From: Saturnia japonica
Lineage: Eukaryota > Arthropoda > Insecta > Lepidoptera > Saturniidae
Reading direction: 5' to 3'
Assembly (NCBI GenBank): GCA_033032175.1
Contig: CM065334.1
Span: 1,175,705-1,239,704 of the forward strand
DNA length: 64,000 nucleotides
Part shown: positions 22,001 through 31,191 of the stretch, piece after piece
Layout: each line of letters opens with the position of its first letter
Numbering within the stretch: the stretch's first letter is position 1
Notes under the pieces: model-generated
The model's database searches: none
Seen by the model: the letters and a program-made list of their open reading frames with translations, nothing else
Told to the model about the DNA's origin: nothing
Made by a program: the position numbers and the translations under genes

Positions 22001-23988
22001 TCTGAGGCACGAATGCTTCAGCTTCTTTTATATTCGTTTGAAAAGTAGATTGTAAATTTGTGAAATCCAGCTGTAAATGAAGAAAATCTTTATTATTTCT
22101 TTTGATGTAAAACATCTAATGCGGTGAGTCAGACAGGTTGTCGGCACCAACGTTTGCGTTGTGGAGCAGTTATTTTTTTAAATGGACAGACTAGATAATT
22201 TAAAGTTTGAATGTTAAAACATTGATAAGATTAATGGCGGTTGGCTGGGATCACGACCACCATACACATAGTAATCCAATAAAGATCTTCACAGTGGCTT
22301 TCTTTTGGTTTGTCATGTGTCAGGATCACTAGGTGTTTTTTACACATATGCCAGGCATTACCTGATTTTAAGTGACGATGTGACCTATGATGGTAACATG
22401 CTAAGCATAGAGGAACTGGATCTCAAGGTGTTGGGCGACAGATTTTCAACTCAAAGGTTGTAGCTAACCAAGCAGGCATCCGACAAGTTCGTATGCGACC
22501 CTCTAATATAGCGACAGATTCTGGTGGAGATGAGGTACACGTGATTACGTTACTATACTACACAGTACACTAAAGTAAACAGTATGTTGTCTCCTAAGTG
22601 TTCTTGAAATAATTTACATAAATAAACACACACTAGAGCTGCCCTCATGGCTCTTCACTACTTAAAAATTTGATAATGCTTTATTAAATTGGCATATATT
22701 TTCACCATTATATACCACAGCATATTTTGTAAGTTCAAGTAATTTAAATTATTTCTACAATACATGAGTTTCCTTACTAGTCTTAAACTAATAGGTGTGT
22801 TACGGCAGCTGCACTTGAGAGCCGATCTGCCATTGGGCTTAGCATGCTACCATCTCTGTTCACATTGTCAATTTAGACCAGGTGAGATTGTGACCATATT
22901 GCTAAACCTATAACAAACTTGTACTTGTCATTTGTGGTTAATTTCTTTATAGAGCGAGACTGCATGATGTAATTATGTGAAATAAAAAGTAAAAACAAGG
23001 AAAACACTTTTACAAAAAAGAAAAAAACATTATTGTCCCTTAAAATGAGTACACTGAGTTACCTTGAGGAATGTTGGCAGAACACACATAAATGAATTTT
23101 TTCGCCGTCAGTAGCTTGGATTGCGTTTGCCTTGTGTATATCATTTGATAGAACCTTTGATCATACTACATATTATGAAAGGAAAAATTGTTATTTCTAA
23201 AACACATTAGGTATCTAACTTCTCCAAAGTGTGGTTATATTAGTTGATTGAGTTGGTATGGTAATAAACTTTGGCTTTCTCTTGGAAAGTGCAGTGGAAC
23301 ATTATGAAGTTTCTATTATTATTTACTCACCTTTGTATTGTCCCAATTCTCAACCCTGGACTTGGAAAACTTCTCCCCAAAGGAGCAATCTCTTGTCTCT
23401 TCCTCCACATCCAACTTCACAAAGGTCTCATTCATTATTTCACAGTTCTCCTTATTAGACATCTTGAACTGAGACCTCTCTTCAAAGATTCTTGTCATTT
23501 TAGATGTCCTACGAAAACTTCTAGACGTTAATGGTGAAGGCCTGTCTGCAATTCTTTTCGCAACCACACAGTACTTGGTGTCCTTTGGACTAGTTCTATG
23601 TTTTGGTGTATCATATACAGGTGTGTTTACTTTTGTTTCTTTCGGAGAACCTCTCAATTCAGTGTCACTCATGACAGATTTTAATGGTGTGTTGCGTATC
23701 TGATCGCCTAGGAGTGGAGAGTTGAGCTTGGGATCGTTAATCGGAGACCTTGTAGATGGAGACCCCAGCCTTTTCAACGGTGACTGTGTGTAGCTCATTG
23801 GTGAAGTGTATAGGTTATGTATTTCACCAAGGATCCTTCTTTTCGTATGGCTTGGACTTATTGGTGATTGGGCAAAGTCTAATGAGTGCGGTTGCATTTT
23901 AGTTTTAAAGTTCTGTGAGAGAGCAGTCTCCTGTTTTCTTTTTGTTGCGTTGTTACCAGAGTTGATCTTGAAGTTTTCTGTTATCAAA
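18820..23988 (-). CDS. stg: Cdc25 / String-type M-phase inducer phosphatase, five visible coding exons, start exon not found
   Basis: Dual-specificity phosphatase that removes inhibitory phosphates from Cdk1 (Thr14/Tyr15) to trigger mitosis, acting in nucleus and cytoplasm. Exons in transcript order: 23988-23331, 22070-21182, 20617-20466, 20188-20007 and 19066-18820 (stop TAA). All have AG/GT borders and compatible phases, giving 708 visible residues. The long N-terminal part is rich in SP/TP sites and has a KEN box (NKENCEI) and a basic NLS-like stretch (KKSQKRQ...NKRRK). The catalytic rhodanese-like domain runs from EPDLIGDFSLPFALPL through [14 protein letters not shown] to HCEFSLERGP and YPSLNYPEVYLLHEGY. 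Cys617 and Arg623 of the visible chain form C(X5)R. The protein is longer than Drosophila String (479 aa). The exon starting at 23988 opens with the third base of a codon, so at least one upstream coding exon exists. Paralogues such as twine cannot be told apart by eye. Confidence 0.93.
19158..19681 (-). mobile_element. Helitron-like element, family A, in the last cdc25 intron
   Basis: Full-length reverse copy, from ctagctgtgcacgcggcttt to ...tttgtattaattgtatatag + a. It includes the family's inner signature gtcaaaatcggtccaaacg and the short repeated cagacagacagac. Confidence 0.55.
19936..19971. repeat. Pair of 17-bp palindromes in a cdc25 intron
   Basis: GGTCTTTCGAGTAGACC (19936-19952) and GGTCTACTCAAAAGACC (19955-19971), separated by two bases. 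The outer edge lies 36 nt downstream of the active-site exon's donor site. Confidence 0.8.
20007..20188 (-). CDS. stg: Cdc25 exon: active site HCEFSLER
   Basis: It reads [20 protein letters not shown] through LVFHCEFSLERGPK. The catalytic Cys codon is at 20036-20038. The signature loop is C-E-F-S-L-E-R; most animal Cdc25 proteins have C-E-F-S-S-E-R, so the fifth loop position is Leu (codon CTC at 20024-20026). The donor is gtaagt after 20007. Two 17-bp palindromes lie 35-71 nt downstream in the intron. Confidence 0.95.
20325..20455 (+). repeat. SINE tail fragment (gcctcattgcccaacagagg type)
   Basis: Reads ttgatttttacggcgtttga, aggcctcattgcccaacaga and acaggctgatattatcatt. It matches 63495-63620, where a tRNA-like head precedes it, so this is a headless copy. 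Confidence 0.55.
20466..20617 (-). CDS. stg: Cdc25 exon: start of catalytic domain
   Basis: The acceptor (cttccag) precedes 20617 and the donor gtaggt follows 20466. It reads (S)ATEPDLIGDFSLPFALPL, then TSGDHSDLKSISCDTLAGLL and KGVYKKSINDYQ, the hallmark entry to the Cdc25 fold. Phase 0 at its 3' end. Confidence 0.95.
20690..21130. repeat. Repeat-like intron sequence in cdc25
   Basis: Contains caatttagtccctaaataag, partly repeated at 24645-24670 (caatttagtccctgcataag), and a stretch resembling repeat family M (attctaccagtcggactgct). The class is unclear. Confidence 0.35.
21182..22070 (-). CDS. stg: Cdc25 exon: regulatory region leading to the catalytic domain
   Basis: The acceptor (atttacag) precedes 22070 and the donor gtaagt follows 21182. 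It encodes 296 codons, acidic and Ser-rich, with candidate Chk/14-3-3 type sites (RRPLSRSLSFNPE, RAFSEN), an ESGFISELEE stretch that loosely recalls a phosphodegron, and a lysine/arginine NLS-like cluster. It ends SALAR plus one base of the serine codon shared with the next exon. Confidence 0.9.
22122..22325 (+). repeat. Dispersed repeat family J, copy in a cdc25 intron
   Basis: Partner of 12072-12240: gagtcagacaggttgtcggc, gttaaaacattgataagat, gcggttggctgggatcacga and cttcacagtggctttctttt. Confidence 0.55.
22335..22510 (-). repeat. SINE family S2, diverged copy
   Basis: Contains atgatggtaacatgctaagc, ggatctcaaggtg and gattttcaactcaaaggttg, matching the S2 body. The tRNA-like head is lost. 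Confidence 0.45.
22795..22930 (+). repeat. SINE family S2, 3' part
   Basis: Reads ggcagctgcacttgagagcc and gcttagcatgctaccatctc, the S2 body in the orientation opposite to 22335-22510. Together with that copy it gives an inverted pair inside the intron. Confidence 0.45.
23331..23988 (-). CDS. stg: Cdc25 exon: N-terminal regulatory region, SP/TP-rich
   Basis: The acceptor (ctattacag) precedes 23988 and the donor gtgagt follows 23331. It carries more than ten SP/TP dipeptides (for example QSPISPSHTKRR, YTSPMSYTQSPLKRLGSP) and a KEN degron motif near its end. The protein has no conserved fold here. That is normal for Cdc25 N-termini, which are controlled by phosphorylation. Assignment rests on its in-frame splicing to the next exon. 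Confidence 0.8.
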
Positions 23989-25320
23989 CTGTAATAGAAA
24001 AAAATTACACTTTTAATACAACTAAATAAAAAAGTAGTGTATGTCTGTTATAACTATGTTAATAATACAATATGTCTATACTTTAGAGATTGTTTGTTAA
24101 TTTGAATGTACAAATCTCTGGAAGTATTATTAGTCAGATTTCATTCAAACAGAAAATAGACTATGATCAAAAAGTCATGTAAATTTAAACAAGTGAAACA
24201 GTAGGGCAAAACTACATAATAATAATAATATATGATGTTATGACTATAATAACTGAATTTTTTTTTAAGTTCACATGGTATTTGCACATTAAAATAAGAC
24301 TGAAAAAATTCTATAAAATAAAAAATAAAAATTACAGATATGTCTAAAACAGCTAAATGCTTGTGGCATAACAAATTGTGATATAAAATAAAAACAAACT
24401 ATCAAATGGTTTGAAATAATGATTTCAGAATCCATAACAATAATATAATTAAATAGAAATGGAATTAAACCACCTGCATTTTGTACTTAAATATATCACC
24501 TATTTAGAAAAAAAAATGTTGGTATATTAAAGAAATATCATGTTTTGTTACAGTGCCACAGCCTTTCATAATTATATTATAGTTAGTTAAGTATGTCCAG
24601 ACTCTTACAAAAGATGAGAATCTACCAAAGTAAAATAAACCGTATCCAATTTAGTCCCTGCATAAGCAGTTTTTTCGTTAAAGCTACCACCAATTCGAAA
24701 AACATTTCTCTCAGTGATAAGACTGGACTGGTTTCATGGAGTTTATTGAAATTACATGAGGTTATAGTTTAAAAGGATTTTTTGCCTTATTTAACAGCAT
24801 TATATCAAATAATCAATCACATTACGGAACTTAACTATAAAACGATGCCAATGGCTATACGAATCGGCGACAAACCAATTTATTGTGACCAGATAACAAT
24901 AAATATCGAAGTCACCCTTTTTTTTAAGGGCTGCTTCCTAAACGATAAAATATACGTTAAGAAACTGGTTATAGCATACCTCGAGACCCTCAAACGGGCG
25001 CTATCACACCCATTGTAACCTCAGTTCGAAACTTTTTACAACAAATCACGTCCAGTTCATGAGAACACAACCCTGCAGTTTGCCTTCGATATTTACAAAA
25101 GTAATTCCCACGCGTAGGATTTTAAAAACACCGGTAACTATAACGTGATTATTTTGACACTAAAACGCTTATATTCCAATAAAAATTAATGTAAAAAGAT
25201 CATAAAAGTAACATGATTTTGCAATGTAATTTTCGCGCGCTCTAAAACTTAACGTCAAGTGTCAAATCGGCTAGGAATAAAAAAACCGCCTACAGTCAGC
25301 TGTTTTAACAAACGTTTTGT
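23989..25320 (-). other. Upstream of the first visible cdc25 exon: probable 5' exon and promoter zone
   Basis: The exon at 23988 starts mid-codon, so a start-codon exon lies to the right on the - strand. I could not place it: candidate ATGs near 24658 and 25018 run into stops within a few codons and lack a good donor. The region is otherwise AT-rich. Two blocks, 24640-24720 and 25060-25140, are less AT-rich. Confidence 0.35.
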
Positions 25321-25935
25321 TCTTGCAAATGTAGCTTAGACGTATTATTTAGTTTTTCATAAAATATATTCTTCTCTAGTATACAATAATTATTATTTAT
25401 TCTAAACGTATGTGCATTTGTTGACAATAGATAAGTAGCAGATCAGGGGAATCGGTTGTATGATCAATATTCAATATTTAAATAGCATCCTAAGGAGACG
25501 GAGGGATGAATTAATGAATAAATAACTAATAGCCGTTATTTCATAGTTTTTTAACGGTTTTGCCTCTATGATGTGGATTTTATGAATAATGAATTAAAGA
25601 AGTCTATTGAATAAACTTAAAGTAACTAAATATTTATACAAATAAAACTACGATATTGCACTACGATTTTTTTGTATAGTACGCGTAAAGAGTTTTATCA
25701 TTTTTATAACACTTTCGTTTTAAAATAAACCATGTATGTACATAGAAATCAATAATGTTGCATTTTAATTATCGATATATAATGTAATAATTTAAAAAAA
25801 GGACAATAACTATGTACTTATTAAAGGAAATGTAATTATTTGCGAGTATTAAATCTATACTAATATTAGACTTTAAGGTAAAAGGATATTGAAAATAAAA
25901 TAGAATGATGCAATATGGCTTGTTATATAGTTCAA
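25320..25935. other. Intergenic AT-rich DNA, nothing recognised
   Basis: No reading with motifs and no repeat partner seen. Confidence 0.35.
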
Positions 25936-25938
25936 ATA

Positions 25939-26160
25939 TCTATATATATACTAATATAACAAAACGGCAAAGTTTTTTTATTGTTGTTTGTTTAAACACG
26001 GGAATCTCTGCAACTACCAGTCGAGTCTAAAATATATTTTTGTATGATAGCTAAATTCACGAGGAATAGTATAATAGGATATCTAACATTTGGATACACC
26101 TCTCAGCTAGCCTTCTAAATTGACTTTTGAAGACTTAGCCTATCATCGCAAAAAGCTTCT
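25939..26160 (+). mobile_element. Helitron-like element, family C, 5' fragment
   Basis: Starts in tctatatatatactaatata and continues aacacgggaatctctgcaac, like the starts of 26165 and 45288. It lacks a 3' end and is followed directly by another family C copy. Confidence 0.5.
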
Positions 26161-26164
26161 ATTA

Positions 26165-26750
26165 TCTATACTACTTAATAAAGCGGAAAAGTTTTTTGTT
26201 TTTTGTTTAAACACGCTAATCTCTGGAACTACCAGTCGGATTCGATGAAATATTTTTGTTTATGATAGCCAGACTCTCGAGGATTAGGCTACAACTCTCA
26301 AATAGTAATAAATATTGTTTTTGTTACGTAAGTCGGAAGTCGAGGCCCTCCGGAACTGCTTTAACCGCGTGTGCTGGCGTAATCGTTACTGATACAGAAA
26401 TACAATGTTCTACAATAATATTGGTCCTTAGTATATATAAACAAAAGTTAGCGATAGCATATGCCTATCTCATAAAAATAAGCCACAATAAGGTTATCTG
26501 TGACAAAAAAATGGTTGAATATTAAAATGTGATTTATGAGCATTATTTTTAGGCATGGCATATTAATCCTTATGAACAAAAACTACTTCATCACAAAGAC
26601 AATTTTATGAAGTTTAACTGCCCTTTATAGCATGTTATTTGAACACATAGTTTAGGAGATAAAACAAAATTAAAATAATTTTTACTTGCGGGAAATGAGA
26701 ATAATAATATAATAAAAATTAAGACGGGTGAAACCGTGGGGCACAACCAG
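26165..26750 (+). mobile_element. Helitron-like element, family C
   Basis: Starts TCTATACTACTTAATAAAGC, ends ggtgaaaccgtggggcacaa-CCAG followed by T, where other copies have CTAG. The inner part matches 45288-45930 and the reverse copy 60915-61537. Confidence 0.55.
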
Positions 26751-26754
26751 TATA

Positions 26755-27119
26755 TCTATATATTAATACGTGAAGCAAAAGCTTTCTACCCCTTTTCTAA
26801 GCGCATTGCGTGCACGGAAGACTGTGAGATTTGGCATGGTTAAAGTTTATATGGAGAAGTGCAGAAAGCTAAAATGTATCTATAATATCTGTTACTAATA
26901 CATATATGTATTAAATTAAATAAATTAATACTTCGAATCCTAACACGACCAGTGCTATTGAACTTAGACCCCCCAAAATATTGATATTGTCACTCAATGA
27001 AAAGTGACAGAAAGTGATATAATATTCATTGTTTAGGTTCATACTGCAAATGTCAAACAGAAAATAGCCTATGATTAAAAAGTCTTTTGGTCGTATTTCG
27101 ATCATTGGACGACCGCTAG
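26755..27119 (+). mobile_element. Helitron-like element, family B
   Basis: TCTATATATTAATACGTGAAGC-type start immediately after family C, ending gacgaccgCTAG followed by T. It is a near-complete 365-bp copy. There is no coding capacity. Confidence 0.55.
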
Positions 27120-27590
27120 TTAAAATTATTCTACATAATTTAAGATATTTGTACATTTAGATAAGCTGCAATGAATTTACTAAATACTATATTGTTTGTG
27201 ACGCAATTTGTGTTTAAACCGAAACCCTTTGAAAAACAAACAGCAATATCTTTTTTCCATTGTTCAATGCTATTATAATTAATGTAGGCGTAATATTATT
27301 TTTTGTATTATCTGTAAAAGTGTTATCAAAAACTTGTTTCTCTTTTAAAACGTATAATAACTGATAACAAACAATTAAAAACGGTCACAACGTTGTTATA
27401 TTTTTATCATAATGTTTATTTATTACACAATAACGGTCATTTTAATGTTGATTATTTTGTGTTTACACTATGAATTGCGAGTCTGTGTTTACATTGACTC
27501 TGGATTGGCGATTAGCGTTTAAATAAATTATTTACTACTTTTACTAAGTAAAAATAAACTAAATATATAAGAGATGTAGGGTTTATGAGA
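27120..27590. other. Intergenic AT-rich DNA, nothing recognised
   Basis: No open reading with motifs and no repeat partner noticed. Confidence 0.35.
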
Positions 27591-27611
27591 GGTAATTTCT
27601 TTATATATTTC

Positions 27612-27832
27612 TTTCTACTTGAGGCAGTTCGACTAGTTCCACTCTATATAACAACGCAGCCAAATAACCAAATGATTTATTCCTGCGGTGAGATGGGTTT
27701 GGTTTGAGGTGAGGTAAGGGGGGGGCTGGTCAAGTTCGGCAACGCGCTTGTGAGATCTATGGTATTACAAGCGTCCATAGGATACGGTAGCCGCTTAACA
27801 TCAGGCGGGCCGTATGCTTGTCGGCCGCCTTT
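27612..27832 (+). repeat. Dispersed repeat family M (LINE 3'-end-like)
   Basis: Reads ctttctacttgaggcagttc, cgcagccaaataacc, cgcttaacatcaggcgggcc and gtatgcttgtcggccgcc. It is partly shared with 59135-59285. Such segments are common at the 3' ends of lepidopteran retroelements (general knowledge); the class is not fixed here. Confidence 0.45.
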
Positions 27833-27839
27833 GTTGTAA

Positions 27840-28030
27840 AATGCATATTATGAGTGATTCTTAGATGACATATTATGCCCTTGCTGACCTTTCTGAAGGT
27901 ATTTTTATTATCTACTATTATGCAGTATATTAATTTTAAATATTTATTATGGTTTACTCATCGTAAGCCGTTTAAGAACCCGAACCATGACCAGTTAAAA
28001 AATAGTTTGTGAAGTGAAAACTACTTTAGC
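27840..28030 (-). repeat. Decayed fragment of Helitron-like family A
   Basis: Contains ttatggtttactcatcgtaa and gaacccgaaccatgaccagt, diverged from family A, without ends. Confidence 0.4.
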
Positions 28031-28539
28031 CGCTTTGGCCAATTTTGGTAGGGGAAAAAGTTATGGGTTCGCGTGACCTTCGAACCAATGACGGCGACAT
28101 GCTCGTGACGTATTGCGTTTGTGTCAGACTAGCAACGCGTAGTATAGCAGCCTGTGTACATGTATACACATATATACGTTAATACATTGTATATTATTAA
28201 CACATAGGCTACTTTTTATTCAGGTAAAATACTTTTTTTTTAGTTCACGCGAGTTGAGCCGCTGGAACAGCTAGTACTTACCATATATTACTTGATAAAC
28301 CCGACCAAGTTTCGCTGTGACTCAACCTAATGATTGCTAAATACCAAATTTTCATAGACGAACTTTCATACAAACTATCATTCCTTTATTCACCACATTA
28401 GGGTTTGAATTTCTAAAAATCCTTTCTTATCGGATGCCTACGTCATAATAACTATCAGTGCGAGGACCGTGTGCCAAATTTCAGCTCAATCCGTCAATGG
28501 TTTGAACTCTGTGTTGATCGGTTAGTTAGATATAATAAC

Positions 28540-28792
28540 GGCCGTTTTCAATAACATATCTGAGTTTATTATCCCCGATTAGTACATATTTGTAATAAGT
28601 ACTATCTTTAACTTAAGACAGACAACTGCTTCCCTCTTATCTATGCAAGATATAGGATATGGATATATATTAAATAGATACGAAAAACTATCCATTGATA
28701 GGTTATTGAAAAAAAAGTAAGGACAAAAGGTTATATTTGTCTATCTTTAGTAACTGAAACCCAAGATAGGTAGGGTATTGAAATCGGCCGTC
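28540..28792. mobile_element. Harbinger-like MITE, family G, complete copy
   Basis: Ends cggccgttttcaataacata and the complement of ...gtattgaaatcggccg form inverted repeats. The copy at 41564-41808 is flanked by TTA on both sides, a 3-bp target typical of PIF/Harbinger; here the left flank is TAA and the right TCA. About 250 bp, non-coding. Confidence 0.6.
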
Positions 28793-28944
28793 ACGGTGTT
28801 TTTTATTTACATTTAGATTAGTTTTATGAAGAAGGTTATAGGCTATATAACATCACGCTATCACTCTAAGGAGTGGAGAAAAAACCATGAGAGTGAAACA
28901 ATATGGCAAACTGTAAGACTGTAACACTTGACATATGTTTTTTA

Positions 28945-29125
28945 TATTTTTGCTTTTTATTTGATTCACTTACGTCATACATAAGTATTATATAGCCTAC
29001 GTCACTCCCACAATTAAGACAAATCTATCAAGCCGTTTAGGCTACAGAGCGTGACAAAGAAACAGACATACACACATACATACGATCGAAAAACATAACA
29101 CTACTTTTTCGTAGTCGAGTAAAAA
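28945..29125 (-). repeat. Dispersed repeat family E
   Basis: Reverse copy: atagcctacgtcactcccac, caagccgtttaggctacaga and gatcgaaaaacataacactac. Confidence 0.55.
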
Positions 29126-29480
29126 TACCGGTGATATGGGAGTTATAATATAAAATCGCTCCGCTTAAAGTACCGCTCGTAACAATATTCTCACCCTTTT
29201 GAATGCAACAACCCCAACGTCGAACAATAGCGAAGAGCACGTTGCACCCGACTTTCTTACCCAATAATAATTGGGGGAAGCATTTTTTTTTCTTAACGGT
29301 ACTTTCTAAGAGAACAATGTCTCAACAGAAAATATAAAAAAAAAAAACAAGTAAAGAATAAATATAAAATTAAAAAAGTATATTTCCTTTTTTTATAGTG
29401 GTTCGGTACGTAGACGGTAGTGTCCCCTGACGATAAGTATATCAGAATTGAAAAACAACAGCGACCACCGAGATATCTAA

Positions 29481-29895
29481 CGGTCGTTTTCAATAACATA
29501 TCTGAGTTTACTATCCCAGATTAGTACATATTTGTAATAAGTACTATCTTTAACTTAAAACAGATATCGGCTTCCCTCTTATCTATTCAAGCTATAGGAT
29601 ATGGATATGTATTATGTAGATACGAAAAACTATCCACTGATAGGTTATTGATAAAGGACAAAAGCATATATTTGTCTATCTTTAGTAACTGAAACAACGG
29701 ATAGATAGGTTTGTAGCGACATCTATCGAGCCACGTACGACGCATCCTACATCGCGCAATAGAAATTAACTCTTCAATTGAGTATATATACAAGAACCCG
29801 ACTACAACCGTTGGGCAGCTGCCCGCCAGACATAACACCCGTCTGGTCGGAGGATCCTCCCTTTGCAATAGTTCTTCCACAGGTTATTGAAATCG
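29481..29895. mobile_element. Harbinger-like MITE, family G, interrupted by a solo LTR
   Basis: Bases 29481-29711 and 29882-29895 together form one family G element (cggtcgttttcaataacata ... gataggttattgaaatcggcc). The interruption is the LTR at 29712-29881, inserted at GGTT. Confidence 0.7.
29712..29881 (+). mobile_element. Solo LTR, 170 bp, GGTT target duplication
   Basis: Starts TGTAGCGACATCTATCGAGC and ends ...aatagttcttccACA. It is flanked by GGTT at 29708-29711 and 29882-29885. The sequence matches the LTRs of the element at 39086-40025, in the opposite orientation. It has a TATA-like gtatatatacaag. It probably arose by recombination between two LTRs. Confidence 0.85.
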
Positions 29896-29961
29896 GCCTT
29901 CAATCTATCGGCGTTCGCGTTGCTATGCCCGGGTTGCATAAATATTTGTTCACGTTACACT

Positions 29962-30177
29962 TAAAGGATCCGATGTCGTAAGAAGGAGGGAACACACTGG
30001 CTGGGAGAGGGTTCCACAGCTTCACGGTACAACAAAGATAAGTCATAGAGAACTTTCCCTCAATCCTTCTTGGTGTTATTTGAGAAAAGTTCTCTATGAC
30101 TTATATTTGTCGTACCGTGAAGCTGTGGAAGCTTCTCGCAGCCAGTGTGTTCCTTCCTTACGACAGTGGGTCCTTTA
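29962..30177. repeat. Long inverted repeat (foldback), arms about 90 bp, loop 33 nt
   Basis: The left arm 29962-30054 and the right arm 30088-30177 are inverted copies, roughly 90% identical by eye. Both contain the stretch cacactggctg, ccacagcttcacggtac and aagtcatagagaact. TTAA occurs at both outer edges. Single arms of the same sequence lie at 1551 and 41813. A transcript crossing it would fold into a long hairpin. Confidence 0.85.
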
Positions 30178-30189
30178 ATATATATGAGC

Positions 30190-31150
30190 AGGCCAGAATC
30201 ACAACGACGCATGACATGACCAAAAAAACTCTCCTTTCTAAGGAGATCTTAGAGAAGCATAAAGAGATATAATCATGTTTGGACTGCACCGGATTACAAT
30301 GAATCTTATTGGGGTAACTTTGCTTTAATTTCCTTTTAAGTCGTAGCTTCTGCCTTCGTAGGCAATTTCGCCAATATCAACTATGTCAAATACACGTTAT
30401 AGATTTTAGAGTTTAGTTTCGAAATATATGATGCCCTGCAAATACTGTCTAACTAGGACCAAGAAAACAAAAGGGAAAAGGGCACTTTCCATTTCGCCCA
30501 TTCTATAATAAACAGTCCCCAAAAAAAAACCAGTTTCGATTATCAACGGTAAAAATAACAGGTAGTTAGTGAAGTTCAAAATAACGTTATTTTGTCATTT
30601 TAAACGTTATCGTAAAGTCGGTTAGGGTTTATATTCGTGTACGGATTGTCTTCAGTGGTTCGAAGCAAGTTCGTTACGATCTTTTATGCGTCCGCTTGTG
30701 AAATCAAGTGGTGCATCCTTTGTTGGGGGAATCTATGATTGTGTACGACTGACGACTTACTGCTGGAGCGGTTTTTTTTTGTAAGCATTTTTTAACATTT
30801 ACAATAGTGTCTTGAGAACGAAAGCATGTAATTCTAAAAGTATATTTTTTACTAAGCCACAATATGTTTAAAAATTTTAGTTTGATCATATTTGTTTATT
30901 GATAAAAAGCCCAAAAAAATACAAATCTGGTTAAATAATTGTTCATTTATTTAATTTTCCCTTGGAAAAATTGAGATTTGTTGTCTTGGGGAGTCACATG
31001 ATTGCAAACGTCAATCAGAAAAGGATAATGAAAAAAAGTTATTATTGTAAAATTGCTTTAGTAGCGGCGCGAATAGCTGAAACTGTTTTCGTTTTTTGTT
31101 TTGCTGATTACTAAAATTTTCAATTTTTTGGATATTTTCTGCAAATTAAA
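30190..31150. other. Intergenic DNA left of the second Tc1, nothing recognised
   Basis: AT-rich. The last part may include the left end of the Tc1 element, but no inverted end could be paired. Confidence 0.35.
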
Positions 31151-31191
31151 CAATTTAATCTTTCTTTTTACATTAAATACTACTTTCTGAT

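Noticed and set aside
21391..22005. 204-codon + strand frame opposite the Cdc25 exon
   Set aside because: Antisense shadow; no motif and Ser/Leu-rich composition from complementing the coding strand.
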